A stretch of 43,222 bases of DNA from Risungbinella massiliensis (GTDB lineage: Bacteria; Bacillota; Bacilli; Thermoactinomycetales; Thermoactinomycetaceae), in contig NZ_LN812100.1 in NCBI RefSeq assembly GCF_000942395.1, positions 1 to 43,222 of the forward strand, written 5' to 3'. Made by a program: the position numbers and the translations under genes. How positions within the stretch are numbered: the first letter of the stretch is position 1; each line of letters starts with the position of its first letter. Under the pieces are notes generated by a model, which saw only the letters and a program-made list of their open reading frames with translations, was not told where the DNA came from and ran no database searches. Shown here one piece after another: positions 29,932 to 38,881 of this stretch.

Positions 29932-31370
29932 CTTTCTCTGTAAGTAATGGAGCCGTTACTTATGGCAGCGGGTGTTATTTGTATATTGTTTACTCCTTTT
30001 TTCAATCGAATGAAGGAACTAGAAAGTGCCAATTCCGAAAAGAAAGGCTCCCCGTTCTTCTCGATGGTGCCTGTGGCTGAATCGATTGTTAGGGTGTCTC
30101 CAGGAATGAAGATCTCGGGAACTTCTGAACTAGGATCTACGTAATTTTCTTCCCAGGCTTCAATCCAATCAAAATGCAAGTAACTAGGAGGATTTAAGGC
30201 TCCAAACGTTCCCACATGGATTTGGATGGCTGCTATATCATCCATATATAAATAGTCTTTGTCATACCACTGGGTGGACCAGCGATCATAATAGACACCA
30301 TTTGTCCCGCGTACAATGCTAAAATACCACCACTGATCTTTACGTTGAAAGGTAATCTTTCCATCGAAATCACGCCAACGACCAGGTGCAAAGTCAGTAT
30401 TTACAAAGTATGTTCCAGAAAAATATTCTCCAGCTCGTACTTGGATATGGGGAGACTCTAGACCCAAATTGAAATCGCATAAAGCTACACAGCCTACACG
30501 GGTGTTATTTGCATCTAAGAGATAGATTTCAATCCTGCCCACTTGATCAGGATTGAATGAGTTCAATGTTAATTGAGACTCAATCGTAAAATCACTGACG
30601 AGTTTTCCAAAGGAACGAACAAGCGCCCCACCGTGCCAACCAGGATTTGCAACTGGATCGCCAAAGTCATGATTTTCTTGGTAGATAACGGATCCATTTG
30701 AAACCAGTTGTCCAGCGATCGTCCCATTATCTACCCCAAGACCGCTTGTAAAGTTTGCGGTGCTAGATCCATCTTCCCGAAAGAGAAGATTTCGAGCGGG
30801 TACTGGATCGGTTTCTCCTACCTTTGCAGGTGTACCAAAATCCATTCGCTGATCATCTGCGATTATAGAAAAGTTAGGTACGGCAGCATCGAAAGTGAAT
30901 TCGAACTTAGGAAATGCCTCCATCCCTCCTGTATTGGATACTGTTACGGGTTCTGTATCAACTGGAGAGAATGGAACCACCTTTTCTTCGCCATACAAAA
31001 AAGGATCCGAACATACAAAAGAGATACTTCCCTGTCCGATTGTGATCATCTCGGATAGATCAGTATCTCCACTTACTTTGGCTAGATAGTATTTATCAGG
31101 TTCGTCTAAGATTACTAGTGGTTTCGCATCATCGTAGTAGAGCCATTGGGCTAGTTCTCGGATATGTTGGCGTAGCTCTAAGCGAGTAGCCGCCTCTATA
31201 GTGACATCTATTTCAATCATGCGTTCCTCAATGTTAAAGCCAAAATCGTATGATCCAGAACGCCCTTTAATTTTGAGTAAATCTGGTCTGATCGTGGGCA
31301 AGATGGATACTTTCAAATCATTGACCAGAACAAAAGCAGGTACATCAATTTCGTTGAATTTAATAGCCAA
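29922..31370 (-). CDS. Distal tail protein (Dit) with carbohydrate-binding insertion
   Basis: A 482-residue Dit. The core ring-forming domain is at the N-terminus (MAIKFNEIDVPAFVLVNDLK, RSGSYDFGFNIEERMIEIDV, LAQWLYYDDAKPLVILDEPD) with the usual galectin-like end (ITIGQGSISFVCSDPFLYGE). Residues about 240-410 form a concanavalin-like insertion (SQLTLNSFNPDQVGRIEIYL; WRDFDGKITFQRKDQWWYFS). Classical Dits are about 250 residues, so this is an evolved Dit that may bind sugar. Forms the hub below the tail tube. Confidence 0.88.
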   Translation of the reverse strand: MAIKFNEIDVPAFVLVNDLKVSILPTIRPDLLKIKGRSGSYDFGFNIEERMIEIDVTIEAATRLELRQHIRELAQWLYYDDAKPLVILDEPDKYYLAKVSGDTDLSEMITIGQGSISFVCSDPFLYGEEKVVPFSPVDTEPVTVSNTGGMEAFPKFEFTFDAAVPNFSIIADDQRMDFGTPAKVGETDPVPARNLLFREDGSSTANFTSGLGVDNGTIAGQLVSNGSVIYQENHDFGDPVANPGWHGGALVRSFGKLVSDFTIESQLTLNSFNPDQVGRIEIYLLDANNTRVGCVALCDFNLGLESPHIQVRAGEYFSGTYFVNTDFAPGRWRDFDGKITFQRKDQWWYFSIVRGTNGVYYDRWSTQWYDKDYLYMDDIAAIQIHVGTFGALNPPSYLHFDWIEAWEENYVDPSSEVPEIFIPGDTLTIDSATGTIEKNGEPFFSELALSSSFIRLKKGVNNIQITPAAISNGSITYRERWL

Positions 31371-33372
31371 ATTGCATCCCTCCTGCCCTTTGTTCGATAT
31401 TCTGTAGTCGTTTTAGGTTTTCTGCTAGCTTGACAATGTCTGCCTCTTCTCGGATAGTAGCTTGAATATAGAAATTTTGGACGACGGAACCACTTCCCAT
31501 TGTCGTTGGGATCTTTGGCGTATTTAGTAATTCTCTCGTTTCTCCCATTCCAGAACTGACGGTTCGTAATGCTGGCCGTAGTCCTTTATCCATACGAGAG
31601 GCAAACGTTGGGAAGAATGATTCACCAGATTTGTCTAGATCAGATAAAGGTCCTTCCTTAGCCGGTGAGAATGGCAAATAGGATCTGATCTGTGCCATCC
31701 CATTTTTTACAGCAGCTATCGCGTTGGAAATCCCCGACTTGATACCAGAAACAAGCGCATTTAATAATCCTTTCCCAGCAGATAAAAAGCTACTAGCATA
31801 TCCTTTGACTGCACTTAATGCACTAGATATAGCATTGGAAATTAGAGATTTAATAGCGTTCCAGGCACTCAACGTAGCTGATTTTATCCCATTCCAAACC
31901 GATTTGATCACGTTATCCATTGCCATCAGAATCCCAACTACAATAACTAATGCAGCGTTTAGACCGGCCATAATAACCCCTTTAACTAGTTGAATAGCAC
32001 CTTTTGTTATGGTTTTAATGCCATTCCAAACCCCTTGCCAGTCACCACGCAATAAAGAGGAAAAGGTTCTAAACAAACCTAACAGGATATTAAGTACCCC
32101 AGAGATAGCAACTTTAATGTTGTCCCAAATGGCAATGGTGTTATTTTTTAGGATAGTGAAACCGTTGGTTACCACTTCATAGACCTTCACCAAGAATTGT
32201 CCAATAGCCACAAGTAGATCCCAAAATGCGAGTGCTACACTGGTAATCGCTTCACGGAATGCTGTGGATGTTTCCCAAAAATAAAGACATGCTGCTACTA
32301 ATGCCAAGATCCCTAATGTGATTAGTCCTGCTGTAGTTCCTAGAAAAGTAAAAACAGGAATAAGCCCATTCACTACCAGCATTATTGATCCTATAAACAT
32401 GGCTACCAATGGCAAGATAGCAACTAGAGCAGTTAGGGCGATCAGTAGTGTTTGGGTAGAACCACTGAGACTAGCGAACCATTGCCCAAACTGTTGTACT
32501 TTCTCAATTACCATAGGAAGGTATTGATTAGCTAATTCCAACAGTTTGGATCCAATGGGCACCAACGCTTCTTGTAACTGCCGCCATTGAGATATTAATT
32601 GTGTGTAGGGGGAACTCATAATTGCATTTCGGACAGCATCAGCCCGCCCTTTTACTTCCGTTAAGGTCTTAGATAACTTCTTTCCTTCAAGATCAGTGGC
32701 TTTATATCCAGCTGCCACTAAATCCAATGCTTGGGTAGAAGACAGTTTATATTTGTTCATGATCTCGATTACTTGCTCTAAAGAATCCATAGCATCTACA
32801 CCAAGAGCCTTGGATATGGCAAGAACATTTGTAACTAGTGAGTCAAGTTGTATATCACTTAGTTGTTTGAATTTCTGTCGTGCTACTCCTACTACACTGG
32901 CGACCTCTTCCACGTCTTTACCTAATCCATCACGAAATACACGCTGCGCAATAGGAGCTACCTTTTCAATTTCGGATCTAACCCCACCTAATCGAGCAGA
33001 TAAAATCGCCATCATATGACCACTATCAGCTGCCGCTTTAAACGCCAAACCACCAACCAGAGCAAGGGGAACCGTTAGCCCTTGGGTGACATTCTCGGCG
33101 AAATCTACCATCCCTTCGCCTACTTCCCGTCCACGTCTAGCTAAATCATCCATTTGTTCTCGGACAGCGCGTAATTGAGTAATGGCTTTGCCAGTATTTG
33201 CTTTTACTGTAACAATAACTTTGGAATTGTTTAGTTTATCGAGTTGTTTATTTACATTCTGAATCGTACCTTTTACTTCATTCATGGCTTTTTCAGCTGA
33301 TGCCGCCACTTTTTTGAATACCGAACTGGCACGATCAATACCATTAATAATCAATTCAACGGTATTAGCCAA
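31360..33372 (-). CDS. Tail tape measure protein
   Basis: A 670-residue protein that fixes tail length. It has an N-terminal helical region rich in charged residues, then a central hydrophobic stretch (LVALVPLV-type segments: LLIALTALVAILPLVAMFIG, LGTTAGLITLGILALVAACL), and amphipathic repeats such as NGIKSATLSAWNAIKSLISN. The TTG start at 33372 follows GGAGGTGAACTG. Using about 0.15 nm per residue gives a tail near 100 nm, which is an estimate. Confidence 0.92.
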   Translation of the reverse strand: MANTVELIINGIDRASSVFKKVAASAEKAMNEVKGTIQNVNKQLDKLNNSKVIVTVKANTGKAITQLRAVREQMDDLARRGREVGEGMVDFAENVTQGLTVPLALVGGLAFKAAADSGHMMAILSARLGGVRSEIEKVAPIAQRVFRDGLGKDVEEVASVVGVARQKFKQLSDIQLDSLVTNVLAISKALGVDAMDSLEQVIEIMNKYKLSSTQALDLVAAGYKATDLEGKKLSKTLTEVKGRADAVRNAIMSSPYTQLISQWRQLQEALVPIGSKLLELANQYLPMVIEKVQQFGQWFASLSGSTQTLLIALTALVAILPLVAMFIGSIMLVVNGLIPVFTFLGTTAGLITLGILALVAACLYFWETSTAFREAITSVALAFWDLLVAIGQFLVKVYEVVTNGFTILKNNTIAIWDNIKVAISGVLNILLGLFRTFSSLLRGDWQGVWNGIKTITKGAIQLVKGVIMAGLNAALVIVVGILMAMDNVIKSVWNGIKSATLSAWNAIKSLISNAISSALSAVKGYASSFLSAGKGLLNALVSGIKSGISNAIAAVKNGMAQIRSYLPFSPAKEGPLSDLDKSGESFFPTFASRMDKGLRPALRTVSSGMGETRELLNTPKIPTTMGSGSVVQNFYIQATIREEADIVKLAENLKRLQNIEQRAGGMQFGY

Positions 33373-33376
33373 CAGT

Positions 33377-33556
33377 TCACCTCCTCTTATTTGCTTTCTT
33401 CATTTCCTTCTCTTGACGTTTTTGTTCTTCGTTCCAGTGATAGATCAAAACTTGTTTTTGTAGCTCTGTTAGCTGAAAATACTCGCTTGGATCCATTCGA
33501 AGAAATCGAACAAAGAAATAAAACTCTTGTGCCTCGTTACTCTTGGCGAAAGGAGT
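33377..33556 (-). CDS. Tail assembly chaperone extension (T part, +1 frame)
   Basis: A frame of 59 codons (including AQEFYFFVRFLRMDPSEYFQ; ends KKANKRR) that starts after a stop at 33557-33559 and overlaps the end of the G frame. It has no own binding site for its only early ATG (33496). It is best read by a ribosomal frameshift from the upstream gene, giving the GT fusion that chaperones the tape measure protein. Confidence 0.7.
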   Translation of the reverse strand, partial: TPFAKSNEAQEFYFFVRFLRMDPSEYFQLTELQKQVLIYHWNEEQKRQEKEMKKANKRR

Positions 33557-33941
33557 CTAGATCTGCCCTCTCAATTCCAGAAATTGCACTAATTCGGTTT
33601 CCTACTTGTTGAATCCATTCAGATCTCCATAATTGATCGATGTTTTCCTCTGTCCATTCCTCATCGATTGTGCCAAGTGCCACTGTTCGCAAAAGTGCAC
33701 GCGCTTGGTCTTTTAATACTTCCCCCGTGTTCATTTCTAGAGCTTGGGAGGACATCTTTCCAGATGTTCCTATATTCTTCGTGTTTACCTTAATAGAAGA
33801 TGACTCCAAGGCTTGAATCTCCGCTTTTTCTATGTGAGTAAGTGGGCGGATCTCTACCTCGAATGTTTCTCCATCTAGTACTAGCTCTACTATTTCTCGA
33901 TGCTGTTTCCCAGCGAGTAGAGCGGCTGATAGTTTTGCCAT
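33537..33941 (-). CDS. Tail assembly chaperone (G part)
   Basis: A 134-residue protein (MAKLSAALLAGKQHREIVEL, FEVEIRPLTHIEKAEIQALE) located between the tail tube and tape measure genes, the fixed site of tail chaperones. Its 3' end contains TCC TTT CGC, a site where a +1 slip (TTT to TTC) would enter the T frame. Confidence 0.82.
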   Translation of the reverse strand: MAKLSAALLAGKQHREIVELVLDGETFEVEIRPLTHIEKAEIQALESSSIKVNTKNIGTSGKMSSQALEMNTGEVLKDQARALLRTVALGTIDEEWTEENIDQLWRSEWIQQVGNRISAISGIERADLDSFRQE

Positions 33942-33952
33942 GTGTTTACCTC

Positions 33953-34894
33953 CTACGCTACGTTATAGCTTGCCTTATCATTCGTGATAGAAAACTCAAT
34001 TGGTCCCGTTCCATCTGCTTTGACTAAACCACGTAATGTTGCAGTTTGTTCGATGCGATCCCTTCCTCCAAGTGGTTGTTCCATCGAGGTATAGACTGCC
34101 CTTGGGATCAGGATGTCGATGTTATCCCCTACATGGATGGTCATTTCAAATTCTTGGAGTGTGGTGGTTGTAGGGCCTGTTGCAGTTCCCCAAAACTTCT
34201 CTAATTGGGTGGTTGAGAAAAAAGAAAGCCCTAGTTCGATCTCTACCATGAATGCCCCACGATAGGCACGACGAGGAAAGCGATTGCCTATTGTTAGACC
34301 TGCCTCATTATCTGCGCCCGTTTCAATCGTAATAGAAAAACTCTCGATATTAGCTGATTCATCCACACCGTTAATGGTGGCCGTTACTTGATGAGGTGCG
34401 TAAATCTCCCCTTGTGTAAAAGTAGGGGTAGCTTGAAGAGAGGATTTGGAGTCTTTCCCTCCTAATAGATCAACACTAGCCAATAAGAAGCCATCATCTA
34501 GCTCGAGCGAAATGTTTTCTACTACACATCCAGTGAAAACATGCTCAAATACATCCTTTCCGGCTCTTGCTGTGAATGATTTCATGAGTGCAGATTGTTC
34601 TGGAAAGAATCGATGGGTGAAGCTAGGCGAAGTACCTGTTACCTCATAACCACCTAATGCCCACTTCAAGAACCAAGGGAATGCCTCTATATCAAAAGGA
34701 GTAGTAAAAGATCCTTCAGACATATATGGGGCTGGTGCAACCACTCGATCTAGTCGGCTAACCCCCTCGTATATGAGAGCTTGATCGCCACTAGGATCTA
34801 TTTCTACACTCTCTGGATCAATTGTTTCTGCAGCAGTGGCAGCCGTACCAAAAGTGGTTTCTTCTGCAAATGCAAAATATCTTGATATAGCCAT
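33953..34894 (-). CDS. Major tail tube protein
   Basis: A 313-residue tail tube protein. It starts MAISRYFAFAEETTFGTAAT, a hallmark of phage tail tube subunits, with a beta-rich body (FTHRFFPEQSALMKSFTARA; VATINGVDESANIESFSI-like strands). The frame is open to 34951, but AGGAGGTTTTAAC before the ATG at 34894 decides the start. Confidence 0.88.
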   Translation of the reverse strand: MAISRYFAFAEETTFGTAATAAETIDPESVEIDPSGDQALIYEGVSRLDRVVAPAPYMSEGSFTTPFDIEAFPWFLKWALGGYEVTGTSPSFTHRFFPEQSALMKSFTARAGKDVFEHVFTGCVVENISLELDDGFLLASVDLLGGKDSKSSLQATPTFTQGEIYAPHQVTATINGVDESANIESFSITIETGADNEAGLTIGNRFPRRAYRGAFMVEIELGLSFFSTTQLEKFWGTATGPTTTTLQEFEMTIHVGDNIDILIPRAVYTSMEQPLGGRDRIEQTATLRGLVKADGTGPIEFSITNDKASYNVA

Positions 34895-34905
34895 GTTAAA
34901 ACCTC

Positions 34906-35361
34906 CTATTCTCGTCTTTGAATACGGAAAGCAAACTGACAAGAAGCCCAATAAACAGAGCTATTTGCCGCCGCTTCGAAAGATGGATCAAAGTTCAACG
35001 GTCTAACATCAAAAACTTTACCGTTCAGAGTACGATCCAATGAGATCACATCATACACTTTTGCTGTTATGTCTTCGGCTGTTTCTCTGCCGATTTCGCT
35101 ATCTAAATCATGAACCATACAAATAAAATCAAAGAGAAAATCATGTGTTGCTGTGTGACCGCCTCGTAATTCTGGTTGGTGAGAGCTAGGGAGAATCCAA
35201 ACGACTGGCATCATATTAATGTTTCCGATGTCTGTCCGATCCCCATAAACAATAGAGACGACCCCAGTTTCTGGTTTCGTCTCTTCTAATTTAGATATGA
35301 TGTTATCTTTGATCTCTTTGCGAATGGCTGCTAGATTTCTTGAGTCAATTTGGTAACTCAT
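34906..35361 (-). CDS. Tail terminator/completion protein
   Basis: A 151-residue protein (MSYQIDSRNLAAIRKEIKDN, MMPVVWILPSSHQPELRGGH, VRPLNFDPSFEAAANSSVYW). The size, fold pattern and place just before the tail tube gene match tail-terminator proteins that cap the tail at the neck. Overlaps the preceding gene by four bases. Confidence 0.72.
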   Translation of the reverse strand: MSYQIDSRNLAAIRKEIKDNIISKLEETKPETGVVSIVYGDRTDIGNINMMPVVWILPSSHQPELRGGHTATHDFLFDFICMVHDLDSEIGRETAEDITAKVYDVISLDRTLNGKVFDVRPLNFDPSFEAAANSSVYWASCQFAFRIQRRE

Positions 35362-35795
35362 ATTAGCCCCGCCCTTGATAATGCTTGTGATACGAAACTA
35401 GATTTACGTTGTTCTGTTTGAGTTACAGACTTTTCAACGTATTTTTGCCCCTTTTGTCCACGGACTGACTTTGCATATATCACTTGACCATTAATTTCAA
35501 AACGTAAATACTTAGCACGTTTAGGGGTAATAGGTCTTCCTGTCGGCCCATATATACCCGTACCGTCATTTACCCACTTGGCATATTTTACTTTCGTGTA
35601 AACCATGTACCGTAGTTGAGATATTCGGTTTTGTCTCCAAGATAGAGATAACCTTCCGGTATCAATAGGGGAGTTTATCCAAAGGTTTTTCTTTGCATCG
35701 TCTGCTGTTAGTTTAACGGCGTATTCTACCGCATCGGTAACTTTGGCGGAAAGTTCAGGGAGATCATGAGTGACATTGACATCTATCCTCATCAA
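35358..35795 (-). CDS. HK97 gp10-like head-tail joining protein
   Basis: A 145-residue protein with a helical start (LSAKVTDAVEYAVKLTADDAKKN), then INSPIDTGRLSLSWRQNRI and VKYAKWVNDGTGIYGPTGRP, the signature of the HK97 gp10/stopper family that seals the filled head. Gene order supports the call. Confidence 0.88.
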   Translation of the reverse strand: MMRIDVNVTHDLPELSAKVTDAVEYAVKLTADDAKKNLWINSPIDTGRLSLSWRQNRISQLRYMVYTKVKYAKWVNDGTGIYGPTGRPITPKRAKYLRFEINGQVIYAKSVRGQKGQKYVEKSVTQTEQRKSSFVSQALSRAGLI

Positions 35796-35804
35796 CTCAT
35801 CCTC

Positions 35805-36116
35805 CTAAATAAAGCGTGGTTTTCGGTACAGATTTAGCGTTTTCAACATTTCCAAAGGATACTGCTCTGTATTCGTAATAGTATTGTTTCTAGTCATATC
35901 AAACTGAATCTGTCCATCTTTCATATGGTAGCGACAAAGTTGAGCAATTACTAATTTTACTGCTCCAGGAAAAACCGTTTCGCCTAGCTCGTTTTGGAAT
36001 TGCTGATTGCAATAACTTTTTACAAAATCTTCAACCATAGGAATAATTGCTGTCAAATACGCGTCATTCTTATCATTTAGGATATGGAGAAGTGTTTTGA
36101 CTTCCTCTAATGTCAC
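35805..36116 (-). CDS. Head-tail connector (gp6-like adaptor)
   Basis: A 103-residue helical protein (MTLEEVKTLLHILNDKNDAY, IPMVEDFVKSYCNQQF, AVKLVIAQLCRYHM). It matches the gp6/gp15-like adaptors that bind under the portal after packaging. It overlaps the Rho_N-like gene by four bases. Confidence 0.85.
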   Translation of the reverse strand: MTLEEVKTLLHILNDKNDAYLTAIIPMVEDFVKSYCNQQFQNELGETVFPGAVKLVIAQLCRYHMKDGQIQFDMTRNNTITNTEQYPLEMLKTLNLYRKPRFI

Positions 36117-36346
36117 GTCTCTTCTGCCTCCAAAATTGCTTGGATTAAATCCTCTTGGTTCATCTTGCTAGTACCGGTTACGCCTTTTTCTTTGGCTAGT
36201 TCTCTCAGCTCCGCTACTTTTAATGAGGTGAGATTCTCTATCTTGGTGTTTTCCGTTTTTGCTACTGGATCATCATACTTTTTCTCCTCAGCCGCCTTTA
36301 GTGCAGCTAATTCTCGCCGTCTCCGTTGGAAAGCTGTTGCACTCAT
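36113..36346 (-). CDS. Rho N-terminal/HeH-like small protein
   Basis: A 77-residue protein. The C-terminal half (LTSLKVAELRELAKEKGVTG then KMNQEDLIQAILEA) is a Rho_N/SAP-like helix-extended-helix. These lie just after the capsid gene in many siphoviruses; function unknown, possibly nucleic-acid contact in the head. Confidence 0.78.
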   Translation of the reverse strand: MSATAFQRRRRELAALKAAEEKKYDDPVAKTENTKIENLTSLKVAELRELAKEKGVTGTSKMNQEDLIQAILEAEET

Positions 36347-36363
36347 ACTATCACCCCTTTATA

Positions 36364-36389
36364 GGAAAAGGAGAACCGAAGCTCTCCCA
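36364..36389 (-). terminator. Terminator after the capsid gene
   Basis: On the minus strand GGAGA-GCTTCGGT-TCTCC is followed by TTTTCC. A partial stop here would keep capsid mRNA in excess over the connector genes. Confidence 0.7.
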
Positions 36390-37343
36390 TTAGATTTTAT
36401 GGACAAATTTCACAATACGAATGTTTTTGTTTTCATAGACACGGGTCCAGTTAGTCGCATTCTCCAATTCTGCGTTAGTTGGAGAAGATCCAGCAACAGC
36501 GGCATTGTTGAACTTTACGCCGCGTGGATGTAATAGAAAGTGTTGACGATTGATAAGGATATCATCGCCGGCTAGGCTGTCACGATCCGTCTCGGTTGGA
36601 ACAGGTGCAGAACCGTTTCCTTGACCAATAGCGCCTTGACCAAACAAGTAAGTAGTATAAACATCAGCAGCAACAGGGCAACCATCATCTACAATCACAC
36701 GTTTATTCATGTAACGAGGGAATTCAACTACCCCTTGAGAGTTAGGAATAAACTGGATCAGGTTTTGTTTTTGAAGAGCAGCATACACACTAGAATGCAT
36801 AGCAACAGCCGTTAAACGATCAGCGGCATCACCTAGCTTTGTTACTGCATCAATAAAACCAGAACCGCTGATTTTCTCGGAGCCATCCACTGCAGCAGAT
36901 ACATCGTGAACGTTTCCAGCCATAGATGCAGAAGCAAATACTCCTTTTAGAATAGAGAGCAAAGTTTTTTGGCGCATACGAGCCCAATAGGAAGCCACTA
37001 GATCCCCAATCGCTCCCATTGGATCATCACCAGATAGAGCCTTTGCTAAATCATTAGTGCTCCACGCTTTACCACGCATTAAGAGTACAGCAACATCTTG
37101 TGCAGCAGTGATTTTCTCAGGAGTCAAAGCACCACTATCAGAAAGAACCTCATCAGAACCAGTTAGATCATTCCAGAAAGGCATATTGACGAGCTTACCG
37201 CCAGATGCTGCTAAACTGTCTAGGGAAGGATCTGGAACAATGATTCCGCTTTGAACAAGTGCGGATAGTTCAGCGGTTCTTTGGATTACATAAGGATTAA
37301 AAACTGATGGGACGATTACGTCCGCTATACGGGTTACTGCCAT
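36390..37343 (-). CDS. Major capsid protein
   Basis: A 317-residue coat protein (MAVTRIADVIVPSVFNPYVI, GGKLVNMPFWNDLTGSDEVL, RMRQKTLLSILKGVF, LHPRGVKFNNAAVAGSSPTN). The pattern belongs to the HK97-fold coat family that pairs with DUF4355 scaffolds. It lies next to the scaffold gene and has a good binding site. Forms the icosahedral shell. Confidence 0.93.
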   Translation of the reverse strand: MAVTRIADVIVPSVFNPYVIQRTAELSALVQSGIIVPDPSLDSLAASGGKLVNMPFWNDLTGSDEVLSDSGALTPEKITAAQDVAVLLMRGKAWSTNDLAKALSGDDPMGAIGDLVASYWARMRQKTLLSILKGVFASASMAGNVHDVSAAVDGSEKISGSGFIDAVTKLGDAADRLTAVAMHSSVYAALQKQNLIQFIPNSQGVVEFPRYMNKRVIVDDGCPVAADVYTTYLFGQGAIGQGNGSAPVPTETDRDSLAGDDILINRQHFLLHPRGVKFNNAAVAGSSPTNAELENATNWTRVYENKNIRIVKFVHKI

Positions 37344-37356
37344 TTATAACACTCCT

Positions 37357-37995
37357 CTAGTTTTTTGCTTGAGCTTGTAGCGTTTTTGCCAGCTCAGGGT
37401 TTTCTTTTAACAGTTGTGCTTGCTTGGTTAAATTGAACGTTTCTTTCTTCCAAGGGTTGGATGTTTGTGTGCCAGTAGAAGTACTTTTATGTGGCTCTCG
37501 ACTGTGTTGTTTGAATGTTTCTCCTACTGCGCCTTTGACCGCTTCACTCCACGCTTTTTCGAATGATTCTAGATTCGACTTGGTTCCCTCTTCGTTTTCT
37601 CCTACAAAAAAATCGACCAGGTTCGCGGGAAGTTTTTTCTCCAAAGCGTAATCCTTTGCCACAAGGCGTAGGCTTTCACGCTCTTTATCCCGTCTCATCT
37701 GCTCGACCTCTCGTCTTAGAGTATCTAACTCCAATTGTTCAGGCGTTTTTTCTGGATAACGTTGTTTTATTTCTTGGTCAATCAATTCCGGCATGGTTTT
37801 TTCTTTCCAAGTAGCTAACCCTTTGCTGAAATGACTATCCTTCTCGCTTTGGATCCACTTAGAAACGGCCTCGTCTTGGGCGGCCAGTCGTTTGACATCA
37901 TCTAAGGTGATTTTCACCATTCCGGATAGTAGGTTTTGCACCTCTGTTGAATCTCGATTTGATTCTAAATATGCTTTTACTTGTTCGAAATCCAT
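37357..37995 (-). CDS. DUF4355 scaffolding protein
   Basis: A 212-residue scaffold: acidic helical N-terminus, long coiled coil (EQLELDTLRREVEQMRRDKERESL-like, about residues 85-110), and a basic C-terminal tail (QLLKENPELAKTLQAQAKN) that probably binds the coat protein. No protease is visible, so it likely exits intact. About 75 bp without a gene separates it from the minor head gene. Confidence 0.88.
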   Translation of the reverse strand: MDFEQVKAYLESNRDSTEVQNLLSGMVKITLDDVKRLAAQDEAVSKWIQSEKDSHFSKGLATWKEKTMPELIDQEIKQRYPEKTPEQLELDTLRREVEQMRRDKERESLRLVAKDYALEKKLPANLVDFFVGENEEGTKSNLESFEKAWSEAVKGAVGETFKQHSREPHKSTSTGTQTSNPWKKETFNLTKQAQLLKENPELAKTLQAQAKN

Positions 37996-38071
37996 TTTTC
38001 ATCCTCCGTTTTGCCCTTAGAGTACTCGCCTATAAGTGCAAATTTGTTTTTGTAACCTTATTTTCTATAGA

Positions 38072-38881
38072 CTAGATAGGTAAGACTACCCCTAAACGTA
38101 TAGAACACCTGCAATTAATGTCATCAGTGGGGTTGTTCATCATACCAGGAGCAAGACCAATCCCACCATTTACACTAATAAAGTTTGCATGTAGTGGAAT
38201 TTCTGTTTTGTGTAGCTTTTTATGTGCTGGTCTGATCCTGCTATCCAATATCCCATCCCAGATTTTTGTGAGATTGAGGCCTTGCTGATTTGCTTGCATA
38301 GCTACATCCATACGAGCTTGATTTAGTAATCGATGGGCTTCTATTCGAGCAATAGACCGTATCTTTCTAGCGTCTTGGTCAATTGTTTTCTTTAAACGGT
38401 TCGATATTTGTTCAAAGGTATCCCTCGATTTAATCCCTTTGGAAATTTGCTTCTGGATCTCTGAGATAGATCTTTTCCTCATTCGCTCTAACCGTTGATC
38501 TAGTGTAAGATTCTCGATCTGTTTTTGAAGGATTTGATTTATATCAGCTTTACTCATCTTGATTTCGCTTATATTCAAGCTACTCGCGGTCTTTTGATAT
38601 ATCTGGTTGTAGATGTCAAATAGACCGTCTTTCAATTCTTTTTGGTTCTTCTTGTGAGCCTCATTCATATCTTTTGCGATAGTTTGTGTTAGGTTTTTCA
38701 ACCGGTTATACTTCATCAGTTCATTTGATGTCTTTTCGCCATACTGCCCATACAATTGAGCCAATATTGACCGACTACGTTTCAACGAAAGGCTATAAGC
38801 GAGCAATAGAAGCAGGATCAATTCATTCAGGTTCGTTTCCGCTTCTTGTTCGGCTTGTATCTGTTCCTCCTCTAGACTCAT
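38072..38881 (-). CDS. Minor head protein, SPP1 gp7-like
   Basis: A 269-residue head morphogenesis protein. It has long helices at the N-terminus and the conserved C-terminal block RIEAHRLLNQARMDVAMQAN, KIWDGILDSRIRPAHKKLHK and NCRCSIRLG typical of the Mu F/SPP1 gp7 family. It binds the portal and travels into the head. Overlaps the portal gene end by 59 bp, more than usual. Confidence 0.9.
   Translation of the reverse strand: MSLEEEQIQAEQEAETNLNELILLLLLAYSLSLKRSRSILAQLYGQYGEKTSNELMKYNRLKNLTQTIAKDMNEAHKKNQKELKDGLFDIYNQIYQKTASSLNISEIKMSKADINQILQKQIENLTLDQRLERMRKRSISEIQKQISKGIKSRDTFEQISNRLKKTIDQDARKIRSIARIEAHRLLNQARMDVAMQANQQGLNLTKIWDGILDSRIRPAHKKLHKTEIPLHANFISVNGGIGLAPGMMNNPTDDINCRCSIRLGVVLPI

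Noticed and set aside
34446-34649. Plus-strand frames inside structural genes (several of 60-130 codons)
   Set aside because: They mirror coding genes with clear families on the other strand and have no binding sites.
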